A stretch of DNA of 64,000 bases from assembly GCA_947428835.1 (NCBI GenBank), contig CANENE010000002.1:80901-144900 (forward strand). The letters are read 5' to 3'. This document shows positions 7,657-17,072 of the stretch, in pieces. Within the stretch, counting starts at the first letter, position 1; the number at the start of each line of letters is the position of its first letter. This DNA is from an uncultured bacterium (GTDB taxonomy: Bacteria > Cyanobacteriota > Vampirovibrionia > Gastranaerophilales > Gastranaerophilaceae). A program made the position numbers and the translations under genes. The notes beneath the pieces were generated by a model, which ran no database searches, was not told the DNA's origin, and saw only the letters and a list, made by a program, of their open reading frames with translations.

Positions 7657-9249
7657 TTGGAAAGCATTAAAAAAATAGATAAAGAAATTAATAAATTAAC
7701 AAAAAAGGGCGAAATTAATAAAGCTATAGAATATTGTCAAAATCTTTTATTAAAGTCACCCGCTGACACTAATCTCCATATTAGATTAGGCGATCTTTAT
7801 CTTGACTGGCATCTTGATATTTATCAGGCAAAACAATATATAGATGAAGCTATTACCGAGTATCAAAAAGCAGCAGAAGTTTTAATAGATAATGGTGAAA
7901 TTTATTACAAAATCGGGCTTGCGCTTTATTATAAAGGTGAACTTGACAAGGCTATTAATTATTTCAATATTGCAATTGAAAAAAAAGCAAATATTGCTCA
8001 ATGTTATTATATGATTGCAAATTGCTTAAAGAAAAAAGACAGATTTCAAGATGCGCTTGAAAATATTGAGCTTGCACTCAAACATTGTTTTTTAAACTCA
8101 TCAAGAATACACTATTCCAAATTTCGCCTTTTAAATGCGCTTTATTTTAAAAATAAAAAGAAAAAATTTCAGGCATTTATTGAACTTATTTTATCTTATA
8201 TAACATTGCCTTTTGATAAAGTTGCCCTTAAAAATCTCAAAGACAAACTAAAATGGTTTCAGCTTCTTCCTGTTTTGATAAAAGCTGATAGCTATATTGC
8301 AACAGGGGATATTGAAAGCGCTTTTGGATGTTATACAAAGGCTTTAGATAAAATGCCGGGCTTTGCCGCTTTGTATGTGGCATTGGCTGATGCTTACAGA
8401 AAAACAGGAAAACTTGAAGAAGCAATAACCGAATATAAAATGGCCCTTTGGATAGATTCATTATACCATGGAGCTTATAATGGAATTGTTCAGACCTATG
8501 AAGAGCTTGGTGATTTTGATAATGCGATTTTATACTATCAAAAATATATCCAAATCCACCCTAATAACGCCGTTTTACATTCAAATATTGCAAATCTGTA
8601 TTTTATGAAAGGTGAAGCCGAAGAGGCGATAACGCACTATCAAGCTGCTATAACAATCAATCCTAAGCCTGATTGGACAAGTATTGTAGCGCAGACATTA
8701 GGCTATATAGAACAAAATGTTATAAAAAATACAGATAGCGCAATTGCAAATTATCAGCTTGCAAATGCCCTTACTCCAAAAGAAATTGATGTTTATATTT
8801 CACTTGGAAGTGCATTTTATGATAATGAGGACTATAAAAACGCACTAATTGTCTATAGAAGAGCGCTTGAATTAGACCCAAATAATTCTAAAATCCATTG
8901 TAATCTTGGATATTTGTATTGGGGTATGGGTGATATCGATGAAGCTATTAAAGAATATAAATTGTCGATTAAATATGACTCTATGTATGATATAGCGCAC
9001 AATAATCTTGGTGTAATTTATCTTGATGATTTAGTGCAGCTTAAAAATGCTATAGAATGCTTTACAAAAGCAGTTGAATGCAATCCTAATTATGCACTTG
9101 CATATTATAACCTTGGAAGATGCTACGCTTTGAAAAATGAAAATATTGAAGCTGCTAAATTTTTCCAAACAGCAATGGATGTGAATACGGTTACAAATGA
9201 AATTGACCCGGCAGACATCCAAGAAAGGCTAAATAACCTTTTTAACTAA
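7657..9249 (+). CDS. Large tetratricopeptide-repeat protein, 530 aa
   Basis: Soluble protein built almost wholly from TPR helices, so a scaffold or adaptor. More than ten 34-residue repeats can be read, for example YYKIGLALYYKGELDKAINY, VLHSNIANLYFMKGEAEEAI and IHCNLGYLYWGMGDIDEAIK. No signal peptide or membrane segment is visible. The start is TTG at 7657, preceded by an AGGAAA about 7 nt upstream; no in-frame ATG gives a full-length product. The region at residues 155-190 (KKKKFQAFIELILSYITLP) breaks the repeat pattern and may be an insertion. Partner and role are unknown. The dppB-like gene follows after 37 nt. Confidence 0.8.
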   Translation: MESIKKIDKEINKLTKKGEINKAIEYCQNLLLKSPADTNLHIRLGDLYLDWHLDIYQAKQYIDEAITEYQKAAEVLIDNGEIYYKIGLALYYKGELDKAINYFNIAIEKKANIAQCYYMIANCLKKKDRFQDALENIELALKHCFLNSSRIHYSKFRLLNALYFKNKKKKFQAFIELILSYITLPFDKVALKNLKDKLKWFQLLPVLIKADSYIATGDIESAFGCYTKALDKMPGFAALYVALADAYRKTGKLEEAITEYKMALWIDSLYHGAYNGIVQTYEELGDFDNAILYYQKYIQIHPNNAVLHSNIANLYFMKGEAEEAITHYQAAITINPKPDWTSIVAQTLGYIEQNVIKNTDSAIANYQLANALTPKEIDVYISLGSAFYDNEDYKNALIVYRRALELDPNNSKIHCNLGYLYWGMGDIDEAIKEYKLSIKYDSMYDIAHNNLGVIYLDDLVQLKNAIECFTKAVECNPNYALAYYNLGRCYALKNENIEAAKFFQTAMDVNTVTNEIDPADIQERLNNLFN

Positions 9250-9286
9250 TTTACAAAAGAAGAATTTATATATATGATTGATTAAG

Positions 9287-10252
9287 ATGGACACCTTAAT
9301 TTATATCTTTAAAAGAATATTGCAGAGTATTCCAATACTATTTATAGTTTCACTTATCAGTTTTTTCCTGATAAGGCTTTCGCCTGTTGATCCTTTATCG
9401 CAGCTGAAATTAAACCCTGCAATAAGTGAAGAAACTATTCAAAAAGAAACAAAAAGATTAGGGCTTGATAAACCTGTTATAGTTCAATATGGCCTTTGGA
9501 TAAAGAATTTTCTAAAAGGTGATATGGGCTATTGTATGGATAATACTAAAGTTTCAACCAAAATCAAAGCAAGAATTTTAAATACTCTGCTTTTATCTTT
9601 TATGGTTATTTTGGTAAGTTGGATTGTTGCTCTTCCAATTGGAATATTATGTGCAGTTTTTTATAACAGCAAATTTGATAAAATCCTAACCGTTCTAACG
9701 AGTGCCGGCATGGCAATTCCATCTTTCTTTTTTGCGATATTAATGCTTCTTTTTGCCCAATATACAGGCTGGTTTCCATTAGGAGGGCTTACAAGTGTTG
9801 ATTTTTCAGAAATGAATGTGATGCATAGAATACTGGATATCTTATGGCATCTCGTTTTACCTGTTTTTGTTTTATCAATAATATCGTTATCTTCAATAGT
9901 AAGGCAGATGAGAGCCAATTTGCTTGATGTATTAAATTCGGAATATATAAAGTTTGCTTATGCAAAGGGTTTAACTAAAAATAAGGTTATTTTAAAGCAC
10001 GCTTTGAGAAATGCGATTAATCCTATTATTACACTTTTGGGTTTTGAATTTGCAGGGCTATTATCAGGAGCTGCTTTAACGGAATATGTATTTCAATATC
10101 CGGGGCTTGGTAAATTAATTCTTGAAGCCGTTATGGCATCAGACATTAATCTTGTTATGGCAAGTTTGATGATAGGTGCAATTATGCTTATAGCTGGAAA
10201 TTTAATTGCAGATATACTTTTGAAACTTACAGACCCGAGGGTTAGAATATGA
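9287..10252 (+). CDS. DppB/OppB-type peptide ABC transporter permease
   Basis: Inner-membrane permease of the peptide/nickel (PepT) ABC family. It shows the DppB layout: an N-terminal helix (YIFKRILQSIPILFIVSLISF), RLSPVDPLSQL, RLGLDKPVIVQYGLWIKNFLKGDMGY, about six membrane helices, and the EAA loop EYIKFAYAKGLTKNKVILKHALRNA that docks the ATPase. I chose the ATG at 9287; a TTG at 9278 would add three residues and neither has a good ribosome site. Its stop overlaps the start of the next permease (ATGA), so the two form one transporter. No substrate-binding protein or ATPase gene is in the window. The substrate is unknown. Confidence 0.9.
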   Translation: MDTLIYIFKRILQSIPILFIVSLISFFLIRLSPVDPLSQLKLNPAISEETIQKETKRLGLDKPVIVQYGLWIKNFLKGDMGYCMDNTKVSTKIKARILNTLLLSFMVILVSWIVALPIGILCAVFYNSKFDKILTVLTSAGMAIPSFFFAILMLLFAQYTGWFPLGGLTSVDFSEMNVMHRILDILWHLVLPVFVLSIISLSSIVRQMRANLLDVLNSEYIKFAYAKGLTKNKVILKHALRNAINPIITLLGFEFAGLLSGAALTEYVFQYPGLGKLILEAVMASDINLVMASLMIGAIMLIAGNLIADILLKLTDPRVRI

Positions 10253-11319
10253 AGATATCTGATTTTTTCTATAAATTAAAGAAAGATAAAGCCCCCTACA
10301 TTGCTTTTATTGTGCTTGTTGTAATGTATCTTTTAATTGCTTTTGCTGATTTTTTTGCTCTTTATCCTTCAACATATTCAAACAGAAAACTAACCTATCA
10401 GCCTCCAAGCAAGATGTATATTATTGATAGTCAAAATAGAATTGTAAAACCTTATACTTATAATTTTACAAAAACTTTCAATAGAGATACTTTTACTATT
10501 GAGTATAAAGAAGATAAAAGTGTTAAATATCCGATAAAGTTTTTTTCAAAAGGTTTTGAATATAAGCTTTTTGGGATTTTTAAAGCAGATATTCACCTGA
10601 TTTCAAAATCCGATGATTGCAATTTGTTTTTGCTTGGAACCGATATTGGAGGGCATGACGTTTATTCAAGGCTGTTTTATGGCGGTCAGATATCGCTTAC
10701 GATAGGCTTTTTGGCGCTTTTAATTTCTTTTCCGATTGGAGCAATTTATGGAGGCATTTCAGGTTATATCGGAGGTAGAATTGATAAGATAATGATGCGT
10801 ATAGCGGAAGCGATTATGTCTGTTCCAAGCTTTTACCTTTTGATAATTCTAGCTTCAATTTTACCATCTAATATGACAAGCAAACAAAGATTTGCTCTAA
10901 TTACCGCTATACTTGCTTTCATTGGTTGGGCGGGGTTTTCAAGGGTAATTAGAGGGATGGTCTTATCAATTAAAACAAGTGAATACATAAAAGCAATTGA
11001 AACAATAGGAGCATGTAGAAGAAGGATTATTGTAAAACACATTCTTCCTCAAACGTCAAGTTATATTATAATAGCACTTACTTTGTCGGTTCCATCTTAT
11101 ATTCTTGCAGAATCAGGATTGAGCTTTTTAGGGCTTGGAATACAGCTTCCTGATGCAAGCTGGGGGAATATGCTAAGAGAAGCACAGGAATTTGCAAATA
11201 TAATTTATCGCCCCTGGCTTTTGGCTCCCGGATTTTTAATTTTTGTTGCGGTTTTGTCATTTAATGTATTAGGGGATAAAATAAGAGACATATTGGATCC
11301 GAAAACCGTAAAAAAATAG
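10249..11319 (+). CDS. DppC/OppC-type peptide ABC transporter permease with periplasmic insert
   Basis: Second inner-membrane permease of the pair. The C-terminal core is typical DppC: LLGTDIGGHDVYSRLFYGGQISLTIG, five to six helices, EAA loop SEYIKAIETIGACRRRIIVKHILPQ, and SGLSFLGLGIQLPDASWGNML near the end. At 356 residues it is longer than the usual 280-300. The extra length is a roughly 90-residue extracytoplasmic insert (about residues 45-130, beta-rich, with YPIKFFSKGFEYKLFGIFKADIHL) between helix 1 and the core. Such inserts occur in some YejE-like and cyanobacterial relatives. It overlaps dppB by 4 nt. Confidence 0.9.
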   Translation: MKISDFFYKLKKDKAPYIAFIVLVVMYLLIAFADFFALYPSTYSNRKLTYQPPSKMYIIDSQNRIVKPYTYNFTKTFNRDTFTIEYKEDKSVKYPIKFFSKGFEYKLFGIFKADIHLISKSDDCNLFLLGTDIGGHDVYSRLFYGGQISLTIGFLALLISFPIGAIYGGISGYIGGRIDKIMMRIAEAIMSVPSFYLLIILASILPSNMTSKQRFALITAILAFIGWAGFSRVIRGMVLSIKTSEYIKAIETIGACRRRIIVKHILPQTSSYIIIALTLSVPSYILAESGLSFLGLGIQLPDASWGNMLREAQEFANIIYRPWLLAPGFLIFVAVLSFNVLGDKIRDILDPKTVKK

Positions 11320-11338
11320 AAATGAAAGATGTAACCCT

Positions 11339-12046
11339 GTGGAAAATTTATTAACACAAGAGATTATTCAAAATCTTACAATAATTTTTAGAATAACACT
11401 TGCTGCCTTATTGGCTTTTATTCCGGGTATTGAAAGAGAATTAACCGGAAAATTTGCAGGTCTTAGAACCCATATTTTAGTGAGCATAGGCGCTTGTGTT
11501 TTTACAATTCTTTCTATATATGGTTTTAAAATGCATATTGCGGTGGATGTGATTGGAACAAATGACCCTGCTCGTATAGCAGCCCAGGTTATTACCGGTA
11601 TTGGTTTTATTGGTGCAGGTACTGTTATGCGCCATGGAACAAGTGTGTCCGGTATTACAACGGCAGCCACTCTTTGGCTTTGTGCGGCAATCGGGATGTC
11701 GGCCGGTTGCGGCGAATATATGACAGCGATTATAGCTTCAATTGCAACATTGATTGTTTTAATTGTTATAAGAAAATTAGAGCGAAGAGTATTATCTAAA
11801 AGAAAAATAGCGTATAGCTTGTATGAAGTGAGCTTGACTGCTTCAATAGATGATTGCGAGCAAATTCAAACACTTCTTGCAGATAATTTTCATAAGGTTT
11901 TTAAATTTAATAGAAAGCTCATTAATCATAATGAACTTAAAATCAGTGCCGTTCTTTCAACAAAGAAATCTTTAAAAGGAATAAATGACATATTTAAGGC
12001 AATAAATAATTTAGATTCTATTGAAATTAGAGAATATAACGAATAA
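11339..12046 (+). CDS. MgtC/SapB-family membrane protein
   Basis: Polytopic inner-membrane protein of the MgtC/SapB family, linked in other bacteria to magnesium limitation and survival inside hosts. The family core is clear: LAALLAFIPGIERELTGKFAGLRTHILVSIGA, then DPARIAAQVITGIGFIGAGTVM and ITTAATLWLCAAIGMSAGCG, giving about five helices. A soluble C-terminal domain (about residues 155-235) looks ACT-like (YSLYEVSLTASIDDCEQIQTLL). The start is GTG at 11339, 19 nt after dppC, so it may be in the same transcript. The exact function is not predictable from sequence; the MgtC name does not imply magnesium transport. Confidence 0.88.
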   Translation: MENLLTQEIIQNLTIIFRITLAALLAFIPGIERELTGKFAGLRTHILVSIGACVFTILSIYGFKMHIAVDVIGTNDPARIAAQVITGIGFIGAGTVMRHGTSVSGITTAATLWLCAAIGMSAGCGEYMTAIIASIATLIVLIVIRKLERRVLSKRKIAYSLYEVSLTASIDDCEQIQTLLADNFHKVFKFNRKLINHNELKISAVLSTKKSLKGINDIFKAINNLDSIEIREYNE

Positions 12047-12127
12047 GTAATTATAAAAACTGTACTTAATCTTTTGCTTGTGTTATTCTATGAATAAAAA
12101 AGTATAAAATTGGAGAAAAATGTACCT

Positions 12128-14626
12128 ATGAGAGTACACGAGCTTGCGAAAGAATTAAATATCACCTCAAAAGAACTTGTAGAAACCGCAAATTCTAAGT
12201 TAGATATGGCGCTAAAATCACACAGTTCAACAGTTTCTGATTCATATATTGATAAAATCAGAGCACTTTACAAAAAAGGCGAAAAGCCGGCAGCAAAGCC
12301 AAAAGCGTTTATCGTAAAAAAACAAAGACCTGTCGAAAAAGTTGAAGTACAAGAAACAAAAGAGCAAGCACCTCCTGTTATAAAAACGGTGTCTAAGCTC
12401 GAAATTGTAAGAAGTGCACAGCAAACACAGCCTAAAAAACCTGCAAGCGAACCAAAAAAAGAAGATAAACCAAGAGAAACAAAAACCGAAAATTCTTCAC
12501 AGTTTCCTAAAAAAAGAATTATAAATTCAACAGACAGGCTATCAGAGCTTCCATCTATGACAAGAAAGAATTTTTCAAAACCTGCTCCGACAGATGGCGA
12601 AAAGCCTGCAAAAGATTCAAAAAATCCTAAAGAAAAAACATCAAAACAATCTGCTCCCCAAACAATTAAAAGACATATAATTCCGCAGGATATGTATAAT
12701 AATCAAGCTCAAAGGAATAAGAAAAAGAAAAAAGACCATGCTTATAACAATAAACAAGAAGAGCAGGAAAGAATAAGTCTTGAAAAGACAGTTCAAAACA
12801 AACACAAAAAACACACTCAAGAAACTGCAGCTGTTGAAGAAGTAACATCTGTTGTTATAGACAGACCAATGACAGTTGGAGAATTAAGTGACAAAATCAA
12901 AAAAACTCCTGCTGAAATTATCAAATTCTTGATGCTTGAAGGTATTATGGTTACGGTTAATACTCCGATTGACACAGAAACTTCTAAAAAAGTTGCACAA
13001 AACTTTGAACTTGAAGTCCTTGAAGAAGACATAGAAGCATTTATTGCCCAGGAAGAAGAAAAAGAAGGTGTAAACAAATATCTTCAAAATGCAAAAGAAG
13101 AAGATATAATCAAGCGCGCCCCTGTTGTAACTGTTATGGGACACGTTGATCATGGTAAAACAACACTATTGGATTCCATCAGGGCATCTAAACATAAAAT
13201 TGTTCACACAGAAGTCGGCGGTATTACACAAAGTATCGGTGCCTATACTGTTTGGCTAAATAAAAAGAAAATTGTATTTATAGATACACCGGGTCACGAG
13301 GCATTTACTCAAATGAGGCTTAGAGGTGCGCAATCAACTGATATCGCAGTTCTTGTTGTTGCTGCAGATGATGGTGTTATGCCACAGACAATCGAAAGTA
13401 TTTCCCATGCCAAATCTGCGGGCGTTCCTGTTATTGTTGCAATAAACAAAATGGACAAAGCTGATGCCAACCCTGATAAAGTTCTTCAAGAATTAACAGA
13501 ACACGGTTTAATTCCTGAAAAATGGGGTGGAGATACAATTTGTGTTCCTGTTTCGGCTCTTCAAAAAACAGGTATAGACGAGCTTTTAGAGTACATTCTT
13601 CTTGTTGCTGATATGCAGGAATTGAAAGCAGTTGAAAAATGTCCTGCAACAGGTGTTATCATTGAAGCTAATCTTGACAAAGGAAAAGGTCCTGTTGCAA
13701 CTATGCTTGTTCAAAATGGAACCTTAAAAGTGGGTGATTCGATTGTTGTTGGTTCTGTTGGAGGAAAAGTAAGAGCATTATTAGATGATTCAGGAAGAAG
13801 AGTAAGATTAGCAGGTCCTTCAACTCCTGTTGAAATTTTAGGCTTAAATGAAGTTCCTCAAGCAGGCGATATCTTTGAAGCCGTTAAAGATAAAAAAGAA
13901 ATGGAGCGGATTGTTGATGAAAGAAAACAACAAGAACGCTCAACAAGACTTGAAGCAATGACAGCAGCTCATGTACAAAAAGAAGGAGTAAACGCTCTTG
14001 ATGAAGTAACAAACCTTAATCTTATTATCAAGGCGAACACAAATGGTTCAGCAGAAGCAGTTTCTCATGCTATTCAAAATGTAAAATCATCTAAAGTTGT
14101 TCCAAAAATTGTTCACGTTGGGGTTGGCGATATATCAGAAGCCGATGTTATGTTAGCCTCTGCTTCAAATGCGATAATTCTTGGCTTTACCGTTAAGGAA
14201 GACGCTAATGCTCTAGCTTCTGCCCAAAAAGAAAATGTAAAAATTAAAAAATATGATATTATCTATCAGGTATTGGAAGATATTGAAAAAACAATGCTAT
14301 CTTTACTTTCGCCTGAAATTGAAGATGTTGAACTTGGAAAAGCCGAAGTTAGAATGGTCTTTACGGTCGGAAAAACAACCAAAATTGCAGGCTGTTATGT
14401 AACAGAAGGTAAGATAGTCCGCTCTAAAACTGCAGTACTTGTTAGAAATGGTGAGGAAATCTTTAAAGGCGAAATTGACCAGTTAAAACGTTTCAAAGAT
14501 GATGTTAAAGAAGTTAAAGAAGGCTTTGAGTGTGGTATTTCTTTTGCAAAATTTAATGATATTCAAATAGGCGATATTATTGAAGTTTCAACCACAAAAG
14601 AAATAGAGCCGGTTACTCTTGTATAA
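12128..14626 (+). CDS. infB: Translation initiation factor IF-2
   Basis: GTPase that brings initiator fMet-tRNA to the 30S subunit and promotes subunit joining. The order is an IF2_N module ([19 protein letters not shown]), a long Lys/Glu/Pro-rich linker (about 60-230), a second IF2_N module ([24 protein letters not shown]), the G domain with [12 protein letters not shown] near residue 338, [11 protein letters not shown] and NKMD, and domains II-IV to the end. I start at ATG 12128 because GGAG at 12112-12115 lies upstream of it; the TTG at 12110 overlaps that GGAG. It heads infB-rbfA-truB. nusA, which usually precedes infB, is absent; an MgtC-like gene is there instead. Confidence 0.97.
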   Translation: MRVHELAKELNITSKELVETANSKLDMALKSHSSTVSDSYIDKIRALYKKGEKPAAKPKAFIVKKQRPVEKVEVQETKEQAPPVIKTVSKLEIVRSAQQTQPKKPASEPKKEDKPRETKTENSSQFPKKRIINSTDRLSELPSMTRKNFSKPAPTDGEKPAKDSKNPKEKTSKQSAPQTIKRHIIPQDMYNNQAQRNKKKKKDHAYNNKQEEQERISLEKTVQNKHKKHTQETAAVEEVTSVVIDRPMTVGELSDKIKKTPAEIIKFLMLEGIMVTVNTPIDTETSKKVAQNFELEVLEEDIEAFIAQEEEKEGVNKYLQNAKEEDIIKRAPVVTVMGHVDHGKTTLLDSIRASKHKIVHTEVGGITQSIGAYTVWLNKKKIVFIDTPGHEAFTQMRLRGAQSTDIAVLVVAADDGVMPQTIESISHAKSAGVPVIVAINKMDKADANPDKVLQELTEHGLIPEKWGGDTICVPVSALQKTGIDELLEYILLVADMQELKAVEKCPATGVIIEANLDKGKGPVATMLVQNGTLKVGDSIVVGSVGGKVRALLDDSGRRVRLAGPSTPVEILGLNEVPQAGDIFEAVKDKKEMERIVDERKQQERSTRLEAMTAAHVQKEGVNALDEVTNLNLIIKANTNGSAEAVSHAIQNVKSSKVVPKIVHVGVGDISEADVMLASASNAIILGFTVKEDANALASAQKENVKIKKYDIIYQVLEDIEKTMLSLLSPEIEDVELGKAEVRMVFTVGKTTKIAGCYVTEGKIVRSKTAVLVRNGEEIFKGEIDQLKRFKDDVKEVKEGFECGISFAKFNDIQIGDIIEVSTTKEIEPVTLV

Positions 14627-14637
14627 GGAAAAAATAA

Positions 14638-14988
14638 ATGTCATTAAGAAATGAAAGAGTAAGAAAAGCTTTAATGAGAGAAATCTCTGATATAATTTTA
14701 AGAGAAATTAAAGATCCAAATATTTGTGCAATGGTTTCTATTACAGATGTTGAAGTGTCGTCTGATAATACTGCAGCACGCGTTTTTTATAGTGTTTTTG
14801 GGGATGATGAGGCAAAAAAAAGAACCTCTGTTGCTCTTGAAAAACACGTAGGGCAAATCCGATACTGGGTAGGTAAAAGAATAAGACTTAGAAAGACTCC
14901 AAGCTTATTATTTATTTTGGATGATTCTCTTGAACATGGCGCCAAAATGACAGAACTGATAAATAAAATCGAGCGCGGTGAGATATAG
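14638..14988 (+). CDS. rbfA: 30S ribosome-binding factor A
   Basis: KH-like factor that binds immature 30S subunits and helps 16S rRNA 5'-end maturation and cold adaptation. The 116-residue length is normal. The sequence has the family opening RNERVRKALMREISDIILREIKDPNI, the VSITDVEVSSDNTAARVFYSVFG strand region and the C-terminal IRLRKTPSLLFILDDSLEHGA, where the AxG-type kink of RbfA would lie. It follows infB by 11 nt behind an AAGGAAAAA site and precedes truB, the common order in bacteria. Confidence 0.96.
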   Translation: MSLRNERVRKALMREISDIILREIKDPNICAMVSITDVEVSSDNTAARVFYSVFGDDEAKKRTSVALEKHVGQIRYWVGKRIRLRKTPSLLFILDDSLEHGAKMTELINKIERGEI

Positions 14989-15005
14989 AAGTTTTTAAAG
15001 AAACT

Positions 15006-15863
15006 ATGTATTTTTTAAATATAAATAAACCAAAGGGCATAAGTTCCTTTGATGTTATAAAGCAGCTAAGAAAAAGATTAAAAATCAAGCAAATCGGGCA
15101 TTCCGGCACTCTTGATCCTCTTGCAAGCGGGGTTTTGCAAATCGGTGTTTCAAAAGCCTGTACGCTTTTAGATTATTTAGATAGTGATAAAACCTATATT
15201 GCAGATATGCAGTTTGGTTATGTTACAAAAACATACGATGCCGAAGGCGAAAAAGAATTTAGTGAAAAACCTGATTTTTCAAAAGAAAAGTTGCTTGAAG
15301 TTTTAAATTCTTTTTTGGGAAAAACTCTACAGATTCCTCCTAAATATAGTGCAATTAAAATCAACGGTAAAAAAGCCTGTGATATTATGAGAGGTGGAAA
15401 AGATGTTGAAATTCCAAAGCGTGAAATTGAAATATATTCTATAGAACTATTAGAATATAAAAAAGACTTTGCAAAAATAAAAGTTTCTTGCAAAAAAGGC
15501 ACATATATAAGATCGCTTGTTAATGATATCGGACTAAAACTTGGATGTGGCGCTTATATGGCAGATTTAACAAGAATACAGGCGGGAATTTTTAAAATAG
15601 AAAATTCGAATAATTTAGATGATGAAATTTATAATGAAATCAACCCTCTAGATGCATTGAATATAGAAAAATATAAACTAAACGATAATGAATTTAATAA
15701 AATTATAAATGGAATTGCAATAAAACCTGATGAAAAAACTGATATAATGTCAGAAAAAAAGCAAAATGAAATTATTTTATTAACAAAAAATAATAAACTT
15801 GTTTCAATTGCTTATTTATCAGATAATTTAATAAAGCCAAAAAAGGTTTTTAGGAGTTTATAA
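15006..15863 (+). CDS. truB: tRNA pseudouridine-55 synthase
   Basis: Makes pseudouridine 55 in the T-loop of most tRNAs. The N-terminus FLNINKPKGISSFDVIKQLR is typical, followed by the catalytic motif IGHSGTLDPLASGVL with the nucleophilic Asp at residue 37. SCKKGTYIRSLVNDIG (motif III region) lies near residue 163. The C-terminal part (about 205-285) is short and AT-rich in composition, ending with a small PUA-like remnant. It sits third in infB-rbfA-truB and its stop abuts the start of the GerMN-domain gene. Confidence 0.96.
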   Translation: MYFLNINKPKGISSFDVIKQLRKRLKIKQIGHSGTLDPLASGVLQIGVSKACTLLDYLDSDKTYIADMQFGYVTKTYDAEGEKEFSEKPDFSKEKLLEVLNSFLGKTLQIPPKYSAIKINGKKACDIMRGGKDVEIPKREIEIYSIELLEYKKDFAKIKVSCKKGTYIRSLVNDIGLKLGCGAYMADLTRIQAGIFKIENSNNLDDEIYNEINPLDALNIEKYKLNDNEFNKIINGIAIKPDEKTDIMSEKKQNEIILLTKNNKLVSIAYLSDNLIKPKKVFRSL

Positions 15864-16493
15864 ATGGCGCAATTTTTTAAAACGTTTTTAGTCTGTTTGG
15901 TACTGGTTTTTGGTCTTTTAGGGTACCGTTATTTTAATCAAAACAGTTTCAATAAGGACTTATCCGTAAACAGTAATTCTGTTTTTGGTGTACATTCGGA
16001 TAATAAAAAACCTGATAATGAAAATAATCAATCAAATTCGACGCTAATTCCAAATAATTATCCGAGTTCAACAAATACCCCAAGCTCAAGACCTGCTGTT
16101 CAAAAATATAATCATACCTGCTATTTTTATTCTCAAAACGGGGTATTGGTGCCTGTGGAAAGAGAAGTTGGTGTTCAGCAAAACCTTGAAGGCGCGATTG
16201 CAATTCTTTTAAAAGGCCCTACTATAAAAGAAGCCAAAAAAGGAATATATTCTGAAATTCCGGGTAATGTAGACCTAATTTCAGTAAAAAGAGACAGCAA
16301 CTCGATTATAATCGATTTGACATCGGCTTTTGAAGAAGGTGGCGGCTCAAATAGTATTGAAAACAGAGTAAAACAGCTATCCAAGACCGTCAAAGCAATT
16401 GAACCAAAAAAAAACATTTATCTTAATATTGAAGGAAAAAGAGTTGAATATTTAGGCGGAGAAGGTGTCTATATTAAACAGCCTCTAAATTAA
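15864..16493 (+). CDS. GerMN-domain exported protein
   Basis: Exported protein with one GerMN domain. Residues 1-22 form a single hydrophobic anchor or signal (FLVCLVLVFGLLGYRYF). A Ser/Asn/Pro-rich linker (about 30-75) follows. The GerMN domain spans about 80-205, with LEGAIAILLKGPTIKEAKKGIYSEIP, SIIIDLTSAFEEGGGSNSIENRVKQLSKTV and KNIYLNIEGKRVEYLGGEGV, the usual family blocks. GerMN domains occur in spore germination and lipoprotein contexts and in cyanobacteria; the molecular role is not established. The ATG directly follows the truB stop, indicating translational coupling. Confidence 0.82.
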   Translation: MAQFFKTFLVCLVLVFGLLGYRYFNQNSFNKDLSVNSNSVFGVHSDNKKPDNENNQSNSTLIPNNYPSSTNTPSSRPAVQKYNHTCYFYSQNGVLVPVEREVGVQQNLEGAIAILLKGPTIKEAKKGIYSEIPGNVDLISVKRDSNSIIIDLTSAFEEGGGSNSIENRVKQLSKTVKAIEPKKNIYLNIEGKRVEYLGGEGVYIKQPLN

Positions 16494-16562
16494 GCTAAAT
16501 GTATGATTAAACAATTTATATGTTAGTATATATTTTAAATTGTCATAAGATGAGGAAAACAA

Positions 16563-17072
16563 ATGAGAAGAATACTATCTTTTTTAACAATATTGCTGCT
16601 TGCAGGCTTTTGTTCCGCTTGTGTTAATAATTTTGCAGTACACGAGCTTAATCAAATGGCAGCCCAATATGTCCAAAAAGGCGACTTGGATAGTGCAATT
16701 TCAAGGCTGGAATCTTCTGTTGAACTTGATGATAATATTTATGAAACAAGATACAATTTGGCAGTTGCCTATCTGAAAGCAGAAAAATATGAAAAAGCTT
16801 TAGAAAGTATAAATAAAGCGATAGAATTAGCTGCAAAATCTGACGCCAAAGATGCTTATTATACAGCAGGTGTTATAAATGATACAATTGCAGAAAATTT
16901 ATCCATTGAAGACAATGAAAAATATGTTTCTTATTTAAAAAGCGCAAATGATAATTTTGAAAAATATCTTGAATTAAGTAAAGATAACGAAGATGATGAA
17001 TTCGAAACAATTAAAAACCGCATTGAAGAAAATTTTGAAAAAATAAAAGAAAAAGAAGCCGGGCTTGAATAA
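16563..17072 (+). CDS. TPR-containing lipoprotein
   Basis: A 169-residue exported protein. The signal sequence ends in LLLAGFCSACVNN; C20 is the likely lipidated cysteine, though the residue at -3 (Cys) is not the usual Leu. The mature part is two to three TPRs (AAQYVQKGDLDSAISRLESS, YETRYNLAVAYLKAEKYEKALESINKA) and a Lys/Glu-rich helical tail. Start is an ATG after TGAGGAAAAC. It lies directly before lgt, the enzyme that would lipidate it, with no gap between stop and start. The likely role is a periplasmic scaffold; the partner is unknown. Confidence 0.75.
   Translation: MRRILSFLTILLLAGFCSACVNNFAVHELNQMAAQYVQKGDLDSAISRLESSVELDDNIYETRYNLAVAYLKAEKYEKALESINKAIELAAKSDAKDAYYTAGVINDTIAENLSIEDNEKYVSYLKSANDNFEKYLELSKDNEDDEFETIKNRIEENFEKIKEKEAGLE

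Noticed and set aside
7622-7672. Sixteen-codon plus-strand mini-ORF starting ATGAAGTTTATC and overlapping the TTG start of the TPR gene
   Set aside because: No ribosome site and no conserved leader-peptide feature; likely chance in AT-rich DNA.
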